From Nostoc linckia z4 (GTDB lineage: Bacteria > Cyanobacteriota > Cyanobacteriia > Cyanobacteriales > Nostocaceae), in assembly GCF_002608075.1 (NCBI RefSeq), contig NZ_LAHA01000022.1, positions 1-64,000 on the forward strand: 64,000 bases of DNA, read 5' to 3'. The notes under the pieces were generated by a model that made no database searches, was not told where the DNA came from, and worked only from the letters and a program-made list of their open reading frames with translations. The number at the start of each line of letters is the position of its first letter. Within the stretch, counting starts at the first letter, position 1. The position numbers and the translations under genes were made by a program. This document shows, one piece after another, positions 54,819-63,157 of the stretch.

Positions 54819-54954
54819 AGTAGCTTACCGCTCCCATTCAGAATCTTGTCCAGTCTTAGGTATAACTGCGGGAGTACTACCTTTGGCAAGTATTTGTTAA
54901 TTTAGCATTACCAACCAAGTTACTGGTAAATAAAAAAACAAAATTTTATTGAAG

Positions 54955-55324
54955 GGGATTGATGGTTGGGCATTGGGCATTGGGTAGGGGAAAAGGTTAA
55001 AGGGGAAAGGGAAAAGGAATAAATTTAGTCTTTCCCCTTTTCCCTTTACCCCTTTCCCTTTCCCCTTGTCTTCTGAGTAGGGGATTGGTGGTTAGGCATT
55101 AGGCATGGGGTATTGGGTAGGGGAAAAGGAATAAATTTAATCTTTCCCCTTTTCCCCTTACCCCTTTCCCTTTCCCCTTGTCTTCTGAGTAGTGGATTGG
55201 TGGTTAGGCATTAGGCATGGGGTATTGGGTAGGGGAAAAGGTTAAAGGGGAAAGGGAAAAGGAATAAATTTAGTCTTTCCCCTTTTCCCTTTACCCCTTT
55301 CCCTTTCCCCTTGTCTTCTTAGTA
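54955..55324. repeat. Three tandem copies of a ~112-132-bp composite repeat
   Basis: Units begin GGGATTGRTGGTT, continue with GGGCATT-type heptamers, GGTAGGGGAAAAGG, AATAAATTTAGTCTTTCCCC, CCCTTTACCCCTTTCCC and end TTGTCTTCTGAGTAG. Boundaries are about 54955-55080, 55081-55192 and 55193-55324; the middle unit lacks GGTTAAAGGGGAAAGGGAAA. The same unit, carrying the 21-bp module, is repeated at 61430-61740. Confidence 0.88.
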
Positions 55325-55342
55325 TGCCCCGTGCCCTATTTT

Positions 55343-55675
55343 CTATGCAGTTGCATTTGCAGCCACTTTGGCAGTTTTCGCTTCTTCGAGTTCCTGTTTA
55401 ATGGTCAGATAGCGAATCACGTCTTCACTCAAACGCATGGCGCGTTCAAAGGGGGCGATCGCTGTTGCAGGTGCAGTGTAATTTAATTGGATGTAGATCC
55501 CATCGCGGTGTCTTTTGATTTCATAAGCCAGACGACGCTTACCACGATTTTGAATTTGGATATCCTCTGCGCCTTGTTCGCGCAGCAAATTCTGATATTT
55601 GCCAATTGCTTGCTCTACCTGTTCGTCTCCCAAGTCAGGACGCAGGATATACATTGTTTCGTAACTTGTGGTCAT
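55343..55675 (-). CDS. rpsF: 30S ribosomal protein S6
   Basis: Encodes 110 residues from ATG 55675, which has AAGGAG ten bases upstream; the longer frame to 55699 is not supported. Family sequence: [49 protein letters not shown] and [19 protein letters not shown]. It binds 16S rRNA with S18 on the platform of the small subunit. It is unusually isolated here, without rpsR or ssb, and has a triple repeat array directly after its stop. Confidence 0.96.
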   Translation of the reverse strand: MTTSYETMYILRPDLGDEQVEQAIGKYQNLLREQGAEDIQIQNRGKRRLAYEIKRHRDGIYIQLNYTAPATAIAPFERAMRLSEDVIRYLTIKQELEEAKTAKVAANATA

Positions 55676-56062
55676 ATTTTTTAGTCTCCTTATGGACAAA
55701 AAATGGCTGCTAGTGTTAATTTATACTTCGCTTTTTATTGAAAATACTAGTATTCATCAACATCTGAAGCAACAAGGAACTATAATCTTACCAGTTTTCA
55801 ATTTTGTTTCATTAGCCAATCCGCCGAACTTTGGATTTCATTTCTTGGATGTCCCTATTGAAATATTAGGTCGGGAGCCGACCCCAGATTTCTTTAGTTC
55901 GCCAGCAAATTGATTCAGCTATCAGCTTAGCCTTTTTCAAAGGGGATTTGTAGCGATCGCTTTTTTGCTTAAGGCTTTATCGCTTCTCCAAAAAGCTAAC
56001 TGAGGATTGCTACTACCTGCTTACAGTTTTTAATCAAAGACAAAAGGATGTCGATCGAGGTT

Positions 56063-56836
56063 ATGGCGCAGCGCTATGTAAGAATTCAAAATCAAGAAGG
56101 ACAAATTTACTATGGGTTACTACAACCATCCTTTAACGTCCAGGTGTTAGATGCTCCCCCTTGGTTAGAAGGACAACCCACTGATTTGATTTTAACGCCA
56201 GAGAATTATCACATTTTGGCTCCCTGCGCTCCGTCAAAAATTGTGGCGGTGGGGAAGAATTACGCCGATCATGCTGCGGAAATGGGAACCCCAGTGCCTT
56301 CTGAACCACTAATTTTTCTGAAGCCACCCACAACAATTATTCCATCTGAGTCGGAAATCAAATATCCTCCCCAATCGCAACGAGTGGATTACGAAGGAGA
56401 GCTAGCATTAATAATTGGCGATCGCGTTTTTGACTGTACGCCAGAAATAGCCCAAACTAAAATTTGGGGCTATACCATCGCTAATGATGTTACAGCACGG
56501 GATTTACAAAAAAAAGATGGTCAATGGACGCGAGGCAAAGGTTTTGATACTTTTTGTCCTTTGGGGCCTTGGATTGTGCGGGAATTAAATCCAGGTGCGA
56601 GATTGCAGACTTTCCTGAATGACGACACCAACCCAGTCCAATCTGCCTGTATCGATGAGATGGTATTTTCACCGGATGTTTTAGTGTCTTATATCAGTCA
56701 AGTGATGACGCTATTACCGGGGGATGTGGTGCTTACAGGAACGCCAGAGGGTGTTAGTCCAATGCAAGTGGGCGATCGCGTCCGTGTAGAAATTGAAGGT
56801 ATTGGTCGCCTGGAAAACACCGTAGCGACCCGTTAA
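56063..56836 (+). CDS. Fumarylacetoacetate hydrolase family protein
   Basis: Encodes about 257 residues from ATG 56063; ATG 56048 is also possible. The FAH-fold core contains KIVAVGKNYADHAAEMG, PLIFLKPPTTII, RVDYEGELALIIGD (metal-binding Glu), GYTIANDVTARDLQ, WTRGKGFDTFCPLGPWIV and LLPGDVVLTGTPEGVSPMQVGD. Such enzymes hydrolyse or decarboxylate beta-diketo acids, for example acylpyruvases or oxaloacetate decarboxylases. The substrate is unknown. The stop lies three bases from the end of the convergent tic20-like gene. Confidence 0.92.
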   Translation: MAQRYVRIQNQEGQIYYGLLQPSFNVQVLDAPPWLEGQPTDLILTPENYHILAPCAPSKIVAVGKNYADHAAEMGTPVPSEPLIFLKPPTTIIPSESEIKYPPQSQRVDYEGELALIIGDRVFDCTPEIAQTKIWGYTIANDVTARDLQKKDGQWTRGKGFDTFCPLGPWIVRELNPGARLQTFLNDDTNPVQSACIDEMVFSPDVLVSYISQVMTLLPGDVVLTGTPEGVSPMQVGDRVRVEIEGIGRLENTVATR

Positions 56837-56839
56837 CCA

Positions 56840-57319
56840 CTAGCGCACTTGCATGTACACTGCGTCAGAAATCGCTGGAATTTCTGCATAACGACCAATC
56901 AAAGACTGGATGACTGAATATCCAACTGCTACCACTACACCCAAAAAGATCGTGTTAGCCACTGTTTCAATTGCAAAGGCAGTACCAGGAACCTGTCCTA
57001 AAATTCGCACCAATATGGAACACAAAAATATAACTATGTCCAAAAGAATTGCCTGCATTGTGTTGAAACGAATGAAGTGACTAATTTTTTCGTTTCTTAC
57101 CACCAGTAGGAACAAGGCAAAAAATACGATTAGTTGCCCCAATTGTCCCAAACTACCGTAAATTATTAACACTGGTTGGAGCGGTAAAAGTAGGACTTGT
57201 AGTACTGGAAACTGAGTAAACAAATAGCGACCAAAGATTAAACCATCAATTAAGGGCAGCAAATAAGGCAAGCAAGCAAAAATCCGATCTGGAACAGTTG
57301 TAGACCCGCGCCAAGTCAT
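56840..57319 (-). CDS. Tic20-family membrane protein
   Basis: Encodes 159 residues with four membrane segments. Sequence features: TVPDRIFACLPYLLPLIDGLIFGRYLFTQFP, IVFFALFLLVVRNEKISHFIRFNTMQAILLDIVIFL and FLGVVVAVGYSVIQSLIGRYAEIPAISDAVYMQVR, the standard layout of the cyanobacterial relatives of the chloroplast import subunit Tic20. The role in cyanobacteria is unsettled. AGGAG lies nine bases before the ATG. Confidence 0.9.
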   Translation of the reverse strand: MTWRGSTTVPDRIFACLPYLLPLIDGLIFGRYLFTQFPVLQVLLLPLQPVLIIYGSLGQLGQLIVFFALFLLVVRNEKISHFIRFNTMQAILLDIVIFLCSILVRILGQVPGTAFAIETVANTIFLGVVVAVGYSVIQSLIGRYAEIPAISDAVYMQVR

Positions 57320-57400
57320 TGTGCATTCTCCTATGGTTATATTTCAACACTTACTTGACCTTAGGATAACGCAGTTGCTTGGTCTTGCTGGTAAATTCAG

Positions 57401-57598
57401 TTATTCTATATGGGCGATGCGAAAGCCCATTACACATTCATATTGGTCTGGCTGCTGTTGAGTAAGTTTGCGAATAGCTTGACCACAGCGCAATTGACCA
57501 CCACGCCAACGGGGTTGGCCGCTCCCATCAGCGAGTAAACAAGACGGGCAAACTTGCTCAGGGGCAAGGATTTGCTCGTCCATTAAAATGACTAGCAT
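57401..57598 (-). CDS. Small cysteine-containing protein conserved in cyanobacteria
   Basis: Encodes 65 residues from ATG 57598, supported by AGGAGGG seven bases upstream; the frame to 57628 is not needed. Four cysteines occur: two in EQVCPSCLL, one in QLRCGQAI and one in YECVMGF. CPSC resembles a knuckle of a zinc ribbon. Function is unknown. It lies upstream of the tic20-like gene on the same strand. Confidence 0.7.
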   Translation of the reverse strand: MLVILMDEQILAPEQVCPSCLLADGSGQPRWRGGQLRCGQAIRKLTQQQPDQYECVMGFRIAHIE

Positions 57599-57628
57599 GT
57601 AATCCCTCCTGTAAATTTTCATTGTCAC

Positions 57629-57980
57629 CTAAATTTCGCTGCGAGACGATGCTGCTTGTAGCTATCAAAAAAGACAGCGCATACCATCTAGAATACTTAG
57701 AAGCTACATCCTACGTGTTTGTAGCAAAAGGTCGGTGTCACAATTTAATCAAAGTTATCAAGTGAATCTTAATTTATTGTATGTTCTGTTCCGTGGAGAT
57801 TGGGTTGTTGATTAAAAAAGGCTGATTTTAAGGTATTGACTTTGCGAAAATTTAAGTATATGAAACTAAGTTAACTTCATAGGCTTTTTAGGGATGCAAT
57901 TAGGAATTACTGAGGTAAACTTGCAAGCAAGCAAACACAAAATATTACTGGGCGGCTTGTAGGTCTGGGCATCATTTACA
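57629..57980. other. Intergenic region between divergent genes
   Basis: About 350 AT-rich bases without recognised repeats, ORFs or RNA genes. It should contain the promoters of the small Cys protein and of the large repeat protein. Confidence 0.4.
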
Positions 57981-60900
57981 ATGGAACACTGGCAATTTCT
58001 GATACAGAGGCAAGGCGATCGCTCGTGGCATATCCTGGAATCGCCAAATTTACAAATTTTGGCAGGGCATTATAGAGTTCTGGCTCGTTCTAGCCTGCTA
58101 AATACAGATGTGGAAGTGCGCGTCACTCACTTTTCAACACACGAAGCTACACCAAAACGCCGAATTTTCAAGCGATCGCGTCGCACTAACTCAGAAGGCT
58201 TAATGGCGGTAATTCCTTTTACTGACTTTGAGCCAGGAGTCTGGCAACTGCGCTGTTCCGGCGATTTGATGTCAGATATGCTCGGTAAATCTTGGCAATA
58301 CAGTATCGAAGTGCAAGTGGTGTGCCAGGAAGCAGACAACCAGGGGAGTAGGGAAGCAGAGGAGCAAGAACCAATAAAAGAAGTGACACCAAGTGTTTTC
58401 TCCATACCTGTTACTAATGTCCCACAAGCATTACAAACTCCAGATCTGGCCATCGCTACCTCCGCAGAACTGCCAATTCCTACAGATAACAGCCCTGACA
58501 TAGATGTTGTGCCAAATGTAACTCAAGAAACATTTGTGCCAAATTTAACTGATTTTGAAGATACAGCTAGCAATGCTGACACAGCATTTGTGCCAAATTT
58601 AACTGATTTTGAAGATACAGCTGTTGCCCTAGATGTAACTCAAGCAGAAGATACTGCTAGCAATGCTGACACAGCATTTGTGCCAGATTTAACTGGGTTT
58701 GAAGATACTGCTATTACCCTAAATGTAACTCAAACAGAAAATACTGCTAGCAATGCTGACACAGCATTTGTGCCAGATTTAACTGGGTTTGAAGATACTG
58801 CTATTACCCTAAATGTAACTCAAACAGAAAATACTGCTAGCAATGCTGACACAGAATTTCTACTAGATTTCACCCAACCAGAATATACAGCTAATAATAC
58901 TGATATAGAAATCGTCCTAGATGTAACTCAAGAAGAATATACAACTAGTACTACTGACACAATTACTGCCCTAGATATAACTCAAGCAGAACATATAAGT
59001 AGTAACACTGATATCGGTATTTTACCAGATGTAACTCTAGAAGAATATACAACTAGTAACACTGGTATGGTTTTTGTGCTGGAAGATGTAACTACGGAAG
59101 AAGATATATATAGCATTACTAATACGACTATTGTTCCAGATACAACTAAAAAACATATACTTAACAGTACTGAAACAGATATTGTCACAGATGTAACTAA
59201 TGAAGAAAATATAGGGAGCGATCGACCAGTCAGTCCTGTATGGTTCAAAGGTGAGACGGTAGAACAAATTTTACAAAATTTAATAGAATTAGCTTTACCT
59301 GCTCCTGAACCGCTAACTGAAGAAGAAAATGTTATGGATTCTTCAGAAACACAACAGCTACCGCCATTATTGCTGACTTTAGATCGGGATACTTATATTG
59401 CTCGTTGGGGACAAGCTCTCACAATTAATGGATACGTAGAACTTGAAGAAAAGACGAATTCAGAGCTTGCTGAAACATTATCACCAAAAATTGTCCGTGG
59501 ACTAGAACTAAAAATTGAACTGCGATCGCCTTTAGAATCGCAAATCTTGACCCAGGTAGTGCAACCATTACCAGACCAAGAACTACCTTTCAATATCAAT
59601 ACCTCCATTGATATTCCTGCTGAATGTGAATCAAAGTTAATTTTGGCGGATATCATTTTGTATGGTAAATTCACTGACACCAGTGAAGCCACACAGTTAG
59701 CCAACCAATCCTTCACAATTACAGCAGATGTAACAGAATTACTGACAATCACAGCCGCAGCAAAATCTAGTACATCGTCCAATAAGGTAATAGCACCATC
59801 GCTGTCCTCTAGCGATTCCACAGAACCAGAGCCAACTTTTAAGCTTGATTTAAAACTATTGAACCTGGTTAAAGTTAGAAAAACAGACCAGCCTCTGGTA
59901 GGTAACCCATCTCCAAACACACCCCTACCACCGCAAATAAACCTCCAACTTCTGCGAGAAGCCACTCGCGGCACATCTGAGCAGAAAATTTCAGCTAGTT
60001 CGCCTCAATTACCAAAATTGCCTCCCATTCAAATTGATGTCAATACCCCCACAGATGTTGTTGCAGAATCTCCTTTACAAAACGAGCTTTTGGAAAAGGA
60101 TGCTACCATTGCTGCCATCAACTTAGAGCAATTAGTCATCAGGCAACGTCGAATACCAATAATCGACACGACTTTTCCATACTTGAAACGCTTACCAACT
60201 GTCTCAACTGCTACAGAAGAAGTAAAAGATAATGCTCCAGATACATTGGAAATTGTAGCGACTGATGACACATCGCAATTGGACGCAATTATCGATGAAG
60301 ATAAAAATACAGCCCAAACACCAGTTGACACAAATTTAGAAGTCCAAGAACAATCTGTCGCTCAAATACCACCTCAAGCCAATTCACAACTCCAAGAACA
60401 ATCTCTCCCTCCAACACCACCTCAAGCCAATTCACAACTCCAAGAACAATCTCTCCCTCCAATACCACCTCAAGCCAATTCACAACTCCAAGAACAATCT
60501 CTCCCTCAAATAACAATTCAGACAAATTCAGAATTCATTAAAACAAAACTTTACTCATCTCCCTTGCTCAGGAAGTGGATGCACAGCCAAGGATATTCTT
60601 TCCCTGAACCCATAAATGAGCTACCACCCCAAGACCACGATAACTATGTTCCAGATGAACACGTATCGCTTTCTGTGAGTGCAGAAACCCCCAATAGTGA
60701 TGTTGATGCTGTTGATGTCAACTTGCTGTCAAGTGTAGATGCCAACACAGAAATACTGGAAGATACAAATACAGTAGAAAAAGTAGACCTGGTTATAGAG
60801 GAAAATACGGAAGTAGAAAAAGTATCAGAAGAACCAACATTTTCACCACCTTTGTTATCAGAAATACCGCCTCCTCCGCCGATTCACAGAAATACAGCGT

Positions 60901-61409
60901 CAGCTTGGTTGTCAGAGGAAGTTGTTGTATATGATACATATAGTGACTTAGAAACTGATACAACCAAGAGTTATGCTTTGGAAGAAGAGGAGCAAGCATC
61001 ACCAGATTTATCTAGTGTTCTAGCTATAAATGTCGAAGCACTTGAGCCTTTACCAATTCCACAACTGTATGTACCAGAAGGCGAACTAATAGCTGGAAAG
61101 TCAGTGATAATACGGGCAGTAATACCTGAAGTATCTCGACCAGTTGCTATCAAGTTATGGGTTGAAGATTGTCAAACTCGTTGGTTATTAAATGGGCCTC
61201 ATTTACTGACAAATTTACTACCCAACACCTTAGGAGGGTTGGAAGTAATGACGCAACTGAACATTCCCTTTGGCTGTTTGGAAATTCGCTTAGAAGCGAT
61301 CGCTCTCGATCCAGCAACCCAACAAGAGAGCCACAAAGTTACAATAGTGCGAAGTGTGATTCCTCCAGACTTGCCCAATTTAGAAATAGATGAACTATTA
61401 GGTATTTAG
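57981..61409 (+). CDS. Very large acidic repeat-rich protein, unknown function
   Basis: Encodes 1142 residues. Residues 1-115 form an ordered domain (WQFLIQRQGDRSWHILESPNLQILAGHYRVLARS, FEPGVWQLRCSGDLM). Residues about 180-415 are degenerate repeats of DTAFVPDLTGFEDTAITLNVTQ type, acidic and Thr-rich. Residues about 445-570 contain a beta-rich domain (LTLDRDTYIARWGQALTINGYVEL). A Gln/Pro-rich repeat QANSQLQEQSLPP occurs about four times near 795-850. The C-terminal 120 residues (LYVPEGELIAGKSVIIRAVIPEVSRPVAIKLWVEDCQTRWLL) form a third beta-type domain. There is no signal peptide or membrane helix. It looks like a cytoplasmic scaffold with disordered linkers between Ig-like domains. Confidence 0.75.
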   Translation: MEHWQFLIQRQGDRSWHILESPNLQILAGHYRVLARSSLLNTDVEVRVTHFSTHEATPKRRIFKRSRRTNSEGLMAVIPFTDFEPGVWQLRCSGDLMSDMLGKSWQYSIEVQVVCQEADNQGSREAEEQEPIKEVTPSVFSIPVTNVPQALQTPDLAIATSAELPIPTDNSPDIDVVPNVTQETFVPNLTDFEDTASNADTAFVPNLTDFEDTAVALDVTQAEDTASNADTAFVPDLTGFEDTAITLNVTQTENTASNADTAFVPDLTGFEDTAITLNVTQTENTASNADTEFLLDFTQPEYTANNTDIEIVLDVTQEEYTTSTTDTITALDITQAEHISSNTDIGILPDVTLEEYTTSNTGMVFVLEDVTTEEDIYSITNTTIVPDTTKKHILNSTETDIVTDVTNEENIGSDRPVSPVWFKGETVEQILQNLIELALPAPEPLTEEENVMDSSETQQLPPLLLTLDRDTYIARWGQALTINGYVELEEKTNSELAETLSPKIVRGLELKIELRSPLESQILTQVVQPLPDQELPFNINTSIDIPAECESKLILADIILYGKFTDTSEATQLANQSFTITADVTELLTITAAAKSSTSSNKVIAPSLSSSDSTEPEPTFKLDLKLLNLVKVRKTDQPLVGNPSPNTPLPPQINLQLLREATRGTSEQKISASSPQLPKLPPIQIDVNTPTDVVAESPLQNELLEKDATIAAINLEQLVIRQRRIPIIDTTFPYLKRLPTVSTATEEVKDNAPDTLEIVATDDTSQLDAIIDEDKNTAQTPVDTNLEVQEQSVAQIPPQANSQLQEQSLPPTPPQANSQLQEQSLPPIPPQANSQLQEQSLPQITIQTNSEFIKTKLYSSPLLRKWMHSQGYSFPEPINELPPQDHDNYVPDEHVSLSVSAETPNSDVDAVDVNLLSSVDANTEILEDTNTVEKVDLVIEENTEVEKVSEEPTFSPPLLSEIPPPPPIHRNTASAWLSEEVVVYDTYSDLETDTTKSYALEEEEQASPDLSSVLAINVEALEPLPIPQLYVPEGELIAGKSVIIRAVIPEVSRPVAIKLWVEDCQTRWLLNGPHLLTNLLPNTLGGLEVMTQLNIPFGCLEIRLEAIALDPATQQESHKVTIVRSVIPPDLPNLEIDELLGI

Positions 61410-61768
61410 GCATTGGGCATGGGGCATTGGGCATTGGGCATGGGGCATTGGGCATTGGGTAGGGGAAAAGGTTAAAGGTTAAAGGGGAAAGGGAAAAGCA
61501 ATAAATTTAATCTTTCCCCTTTTCCCCGGTTGGTGAGCTTGTCGAACCATACCCCTTTCCCTTTCCCCTTGTCTTCTGAGTAGGGGATTGGTGGTTGGGC
61601 ATTGGGCATTGGGCATTGGGTAGGGGAAAAGGTTAAAGGGGAAAGGGAAAAGCAATAAATTTAATCTTTCCCCTTTTCCCCGGTTGGTGAGCTTGTCGAA
61701 CCATACCCCTTTCCCTTTCCCCTTGTCTTCTTAAGTATGCCCCACGCCCCATGCCCCATGCCCAATAT
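61410..61768. repeat. Two tandem copies of the composite repeat, each with the 21-bp module
   Basis: The same unit as at 54955-55324, but with GGTTGGTGAGCTTGTCGAACC placed between TTTTCCCC and CCCTTTCC at 61528-61548 and 61682-61702. Flanks are GGGCATT/GGGCATG heptamers. The stop codon of the upstream gene lies at the edge of the array. Confidence 0.9.
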
Positions 61769-61863
61769 CTGCTGTGTTAAAAATCTTTAGAATTTAAAAA
61801 ATCTGACTCACTTTGCAGTAAGCTCATCTTGAATTGTAGTGTGATTTCACAGGGACTTGTTCT

Positions 61864-62004
61864 ATGGCATTTGAATTTTTGCCTACTATTTTGGCTAGCA
61901 CTTCCTATTTGCCTGCTATCTTCGTTCCCATCATTGGTTGGGTTTTACCAGGTGCAGTGTTCGCTTTTCTATTTTTATACATAGAAAGCGAAGATATTGC
62001 TTAA
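61864..62004 (+). CDS. psaI: Photosystem I reaction centre subunit VIII (PsaI)
   Basis: Encodes 46 residues. The single membrane helix reads TSYLPAIFVPIIGWVLPGAVFAFLFLYIE, with the family signature FLPTILA at the start and FLFLYIESEDIA at the end. PsaI helps trimerise PSI through its contact with PsaL. Known PsaI proteins are of similar length. psaL is not adjacent here. It is followed by a strong terminator at 62180. Confidence 0.95.
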   Translation: MAFEFLPTILASTSYLPAIFVPIIGWVLPGAVFAFLFLYIESEDIA

Positions 62005-62179
62005 CTGGTTTATTCCTTCATTGGTAATTGGTAATAAATTACTTTGCTTTTTACCAATTACTTGATTATCACACCAGAATTCTGAATTCTGATTCAGGAT
62101 TCAAAAGTAAAACATTCAAGTATAGGTCAATCCAAAATCCAAAATTGATTGACTTTGCTTGCAATCTGCTGTAACAATA

Positions 62180-62210
62180 CCGCCTATCTCAAAGAGACAG
62201 GCGGCTTTTT
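62180..62210. terminator. Strong intrinsic terminator between psaI and psbJ
   Basis: CCGCCTATCTC (62180-62190), loop AAA, GAGACAGGCGG (62194-62204), then CTTTTT. The stem has one mismatch in 11. It ends psaI on the plus strand and sits after the convergent psb operon. Confidence 0.88.
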
Positions 62211-62273
62211 AATGCTGATTTCTCAACAAATGCTAAAAAATTCAGACTTTATAGTATTGGCTTCAAACTAGTT

Positions 62274-62393
62274 TTAGATTGAAGAACCCAGTCCGGCATA
62301 GGCACCATAAAAGAAAATGCCCAACACTGTAATTACACCTAATCCTGCGACCGTAGCGACGACCCACAGGGGAATTCTCCCACTTCCAGACAC
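62274..62393 (-). CDS. psbJ: Photosystem II protein PsbJ
   Basis: Encodes 39 residues from GTG 62393, with AGGAG seven bases upstream. Sequence: [19 protein letters not shown], then [20 protein letters not shown]. The conserved RIPLWVV and the single helix are diagnostic. PsbJ supports electron flow at the plastoquinone side and PSII assembly. It is the last gene of psbEFLJ, 70 bases after psbL. Confidence 0.96.
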   Translation of the reverse strand: MSGSGRIPLWVVATVAGLGVITVLGIFFYGAYAGLGSSI

Positions 62394-62463
62394 AGCTTCT
62401 CTCCTCCCTTAACAACAAATCAACACACGTTCAATAAACAAAGATTAACAATGGTATTTCTAG

Positions 62464-62583
62464 TTAGTTAAAGAAGTAACTAGAAAACAGAATTCCCAGA
62501 ACAAAAATTAGTAGTAGTCCCAGGTATAGTGAAGTCCGGTTTAATTCAACCGGTTGATTATTAGGATTGGGCGATCTTTCCAT
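62464..62583 (-). CDS. psbL: Photosystem II protein PsbL
   Basis: Encodes 39 residues: [20 protein letters not shown], then [19 protein letters not shown]. This is the canonical PsbL sequence pattern. It stabilises QA and the PSII dimer. AGGAG lies seven bases upstream of the ATG. The gene follows psbF by nine bases. Confidence 0.97.
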   Translation of the reverse strand: MERSPNPNNQPVELNRTSLYLGLLLIFVLGILFSSYFFN

Positions 62584-62592
62584 AACTTGCTC

Positions 62593-62730
62593 CTAGCGTT
62601 GAATAAATTGCATTGCGGCGATCGCGCCCAAAAAGAATACAGTTGGTACACCTAAGGTGTGAACTGCCAGCCATCTAACGGTAAAAATTGGATAGGTAAC
62701 TGGTTGATTGATGTTATTGCCGCTAGTCAT
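62593..62730 (-). CDS. psbF: Cytochrome b559 beta subunit (PsbF)
   Basis: Encodes 45 residues including [20 protein letters not shown] and the end [13 protein letters not shown]. The His in RWLAVHTLG ligates the shared haem with PsbE. The gene lies nine bases after psbE and before psbL, the normal order. Confidence 0.97.
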   Translation of the reverse strand: MTSGNNINQPVTYPIFTVRWLAVHTLGVPTVFFLGAIAAMQFIQR

Positions 62731-62739
62731 GATCTCAAA

Positions 62740-62988
62740 CTACTTTCCAATAAATTGTTCAACTTGTTGTTTTGCATCAAAACGGTTCTTCACAATTGGT
62801 ACTTCTTGCCGCACTGGTGTGAAATATTCATTGGGGCGGGGTGTACCAAAAGCATCATAAGCCAGTCCGGTGCTGACAAATAACCAACCAGCAATAAACA
62901 ATGCGGGAATGGTGATGCTATGAATTACCCAGTAACGAACGCTGGTAATGATGTCCGAAAACGGACGTTCTCCAGTGGTACCTGACAT
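62740..62988 (-). CDS. psbE: Cytochrome b559 alpha subunit (PsbE)
   Basis: Encodes 82 residues. The haem-ligating His is in [14 protein letters not shown], and the lumenal part is [26 protein letters not shown]. PsbE and PsbF together hold the cytochrome b559 haem at the edge of PSII. It starts the psbEFLJ operon; ycf48 lies 169 bases upstream on the same strand. Confidence 0.98.
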   Translation of the reverse strand: MSGTTGERPFSDIITSVRYWVIHSITIPALFIAGWLFVSTGLAYDAFGTPRPNEYFTPVRQEVPIVKNRFDAKQQVEQFIGK

Positions 62989-63084
62989 TTAGATCCCTAC
63001 CTTCATAAAGAATGTATTGAGTTTATTATCCTACAAAGTTTAGAAAGAGTTACAAGTTGCAACGTTCTTCTCAGAAATGTCATT

Positions 63085-63150
63085 GGGAATATGGGGGGGT
63101 GGGGTGATTGGGGTGGTGGGGTGAAATTCTCTCCCCATCTCCCCATCTCC
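63085..63150. repeat. GGGGTGATTGGGGTGG and CCCCATCT repeats
   Basis: G-rich units (GGGGGGGTGGGGTGATTGGG) then CTCCCCATCTCCCCATCTCC, between ycf48 and psbE. They could fold back on each other. Confidence 0.7.
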
Positions 63151-63157
63151 CTAGCCC

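Noticed and set aside
55668..55913. 81-codon plus-strand frame upstream of the FAH-family gene
   Set aside because: No ribosome site, overlaps the start of rpsF on the other strand, and has no family resemblance.
59393..59974. 193-codon minus-strand frame in the large repeat protein gene
   Set aside because: Ser/Val-rich antisense reading of an acidic, Thr-rich gene; no recognisable motif.
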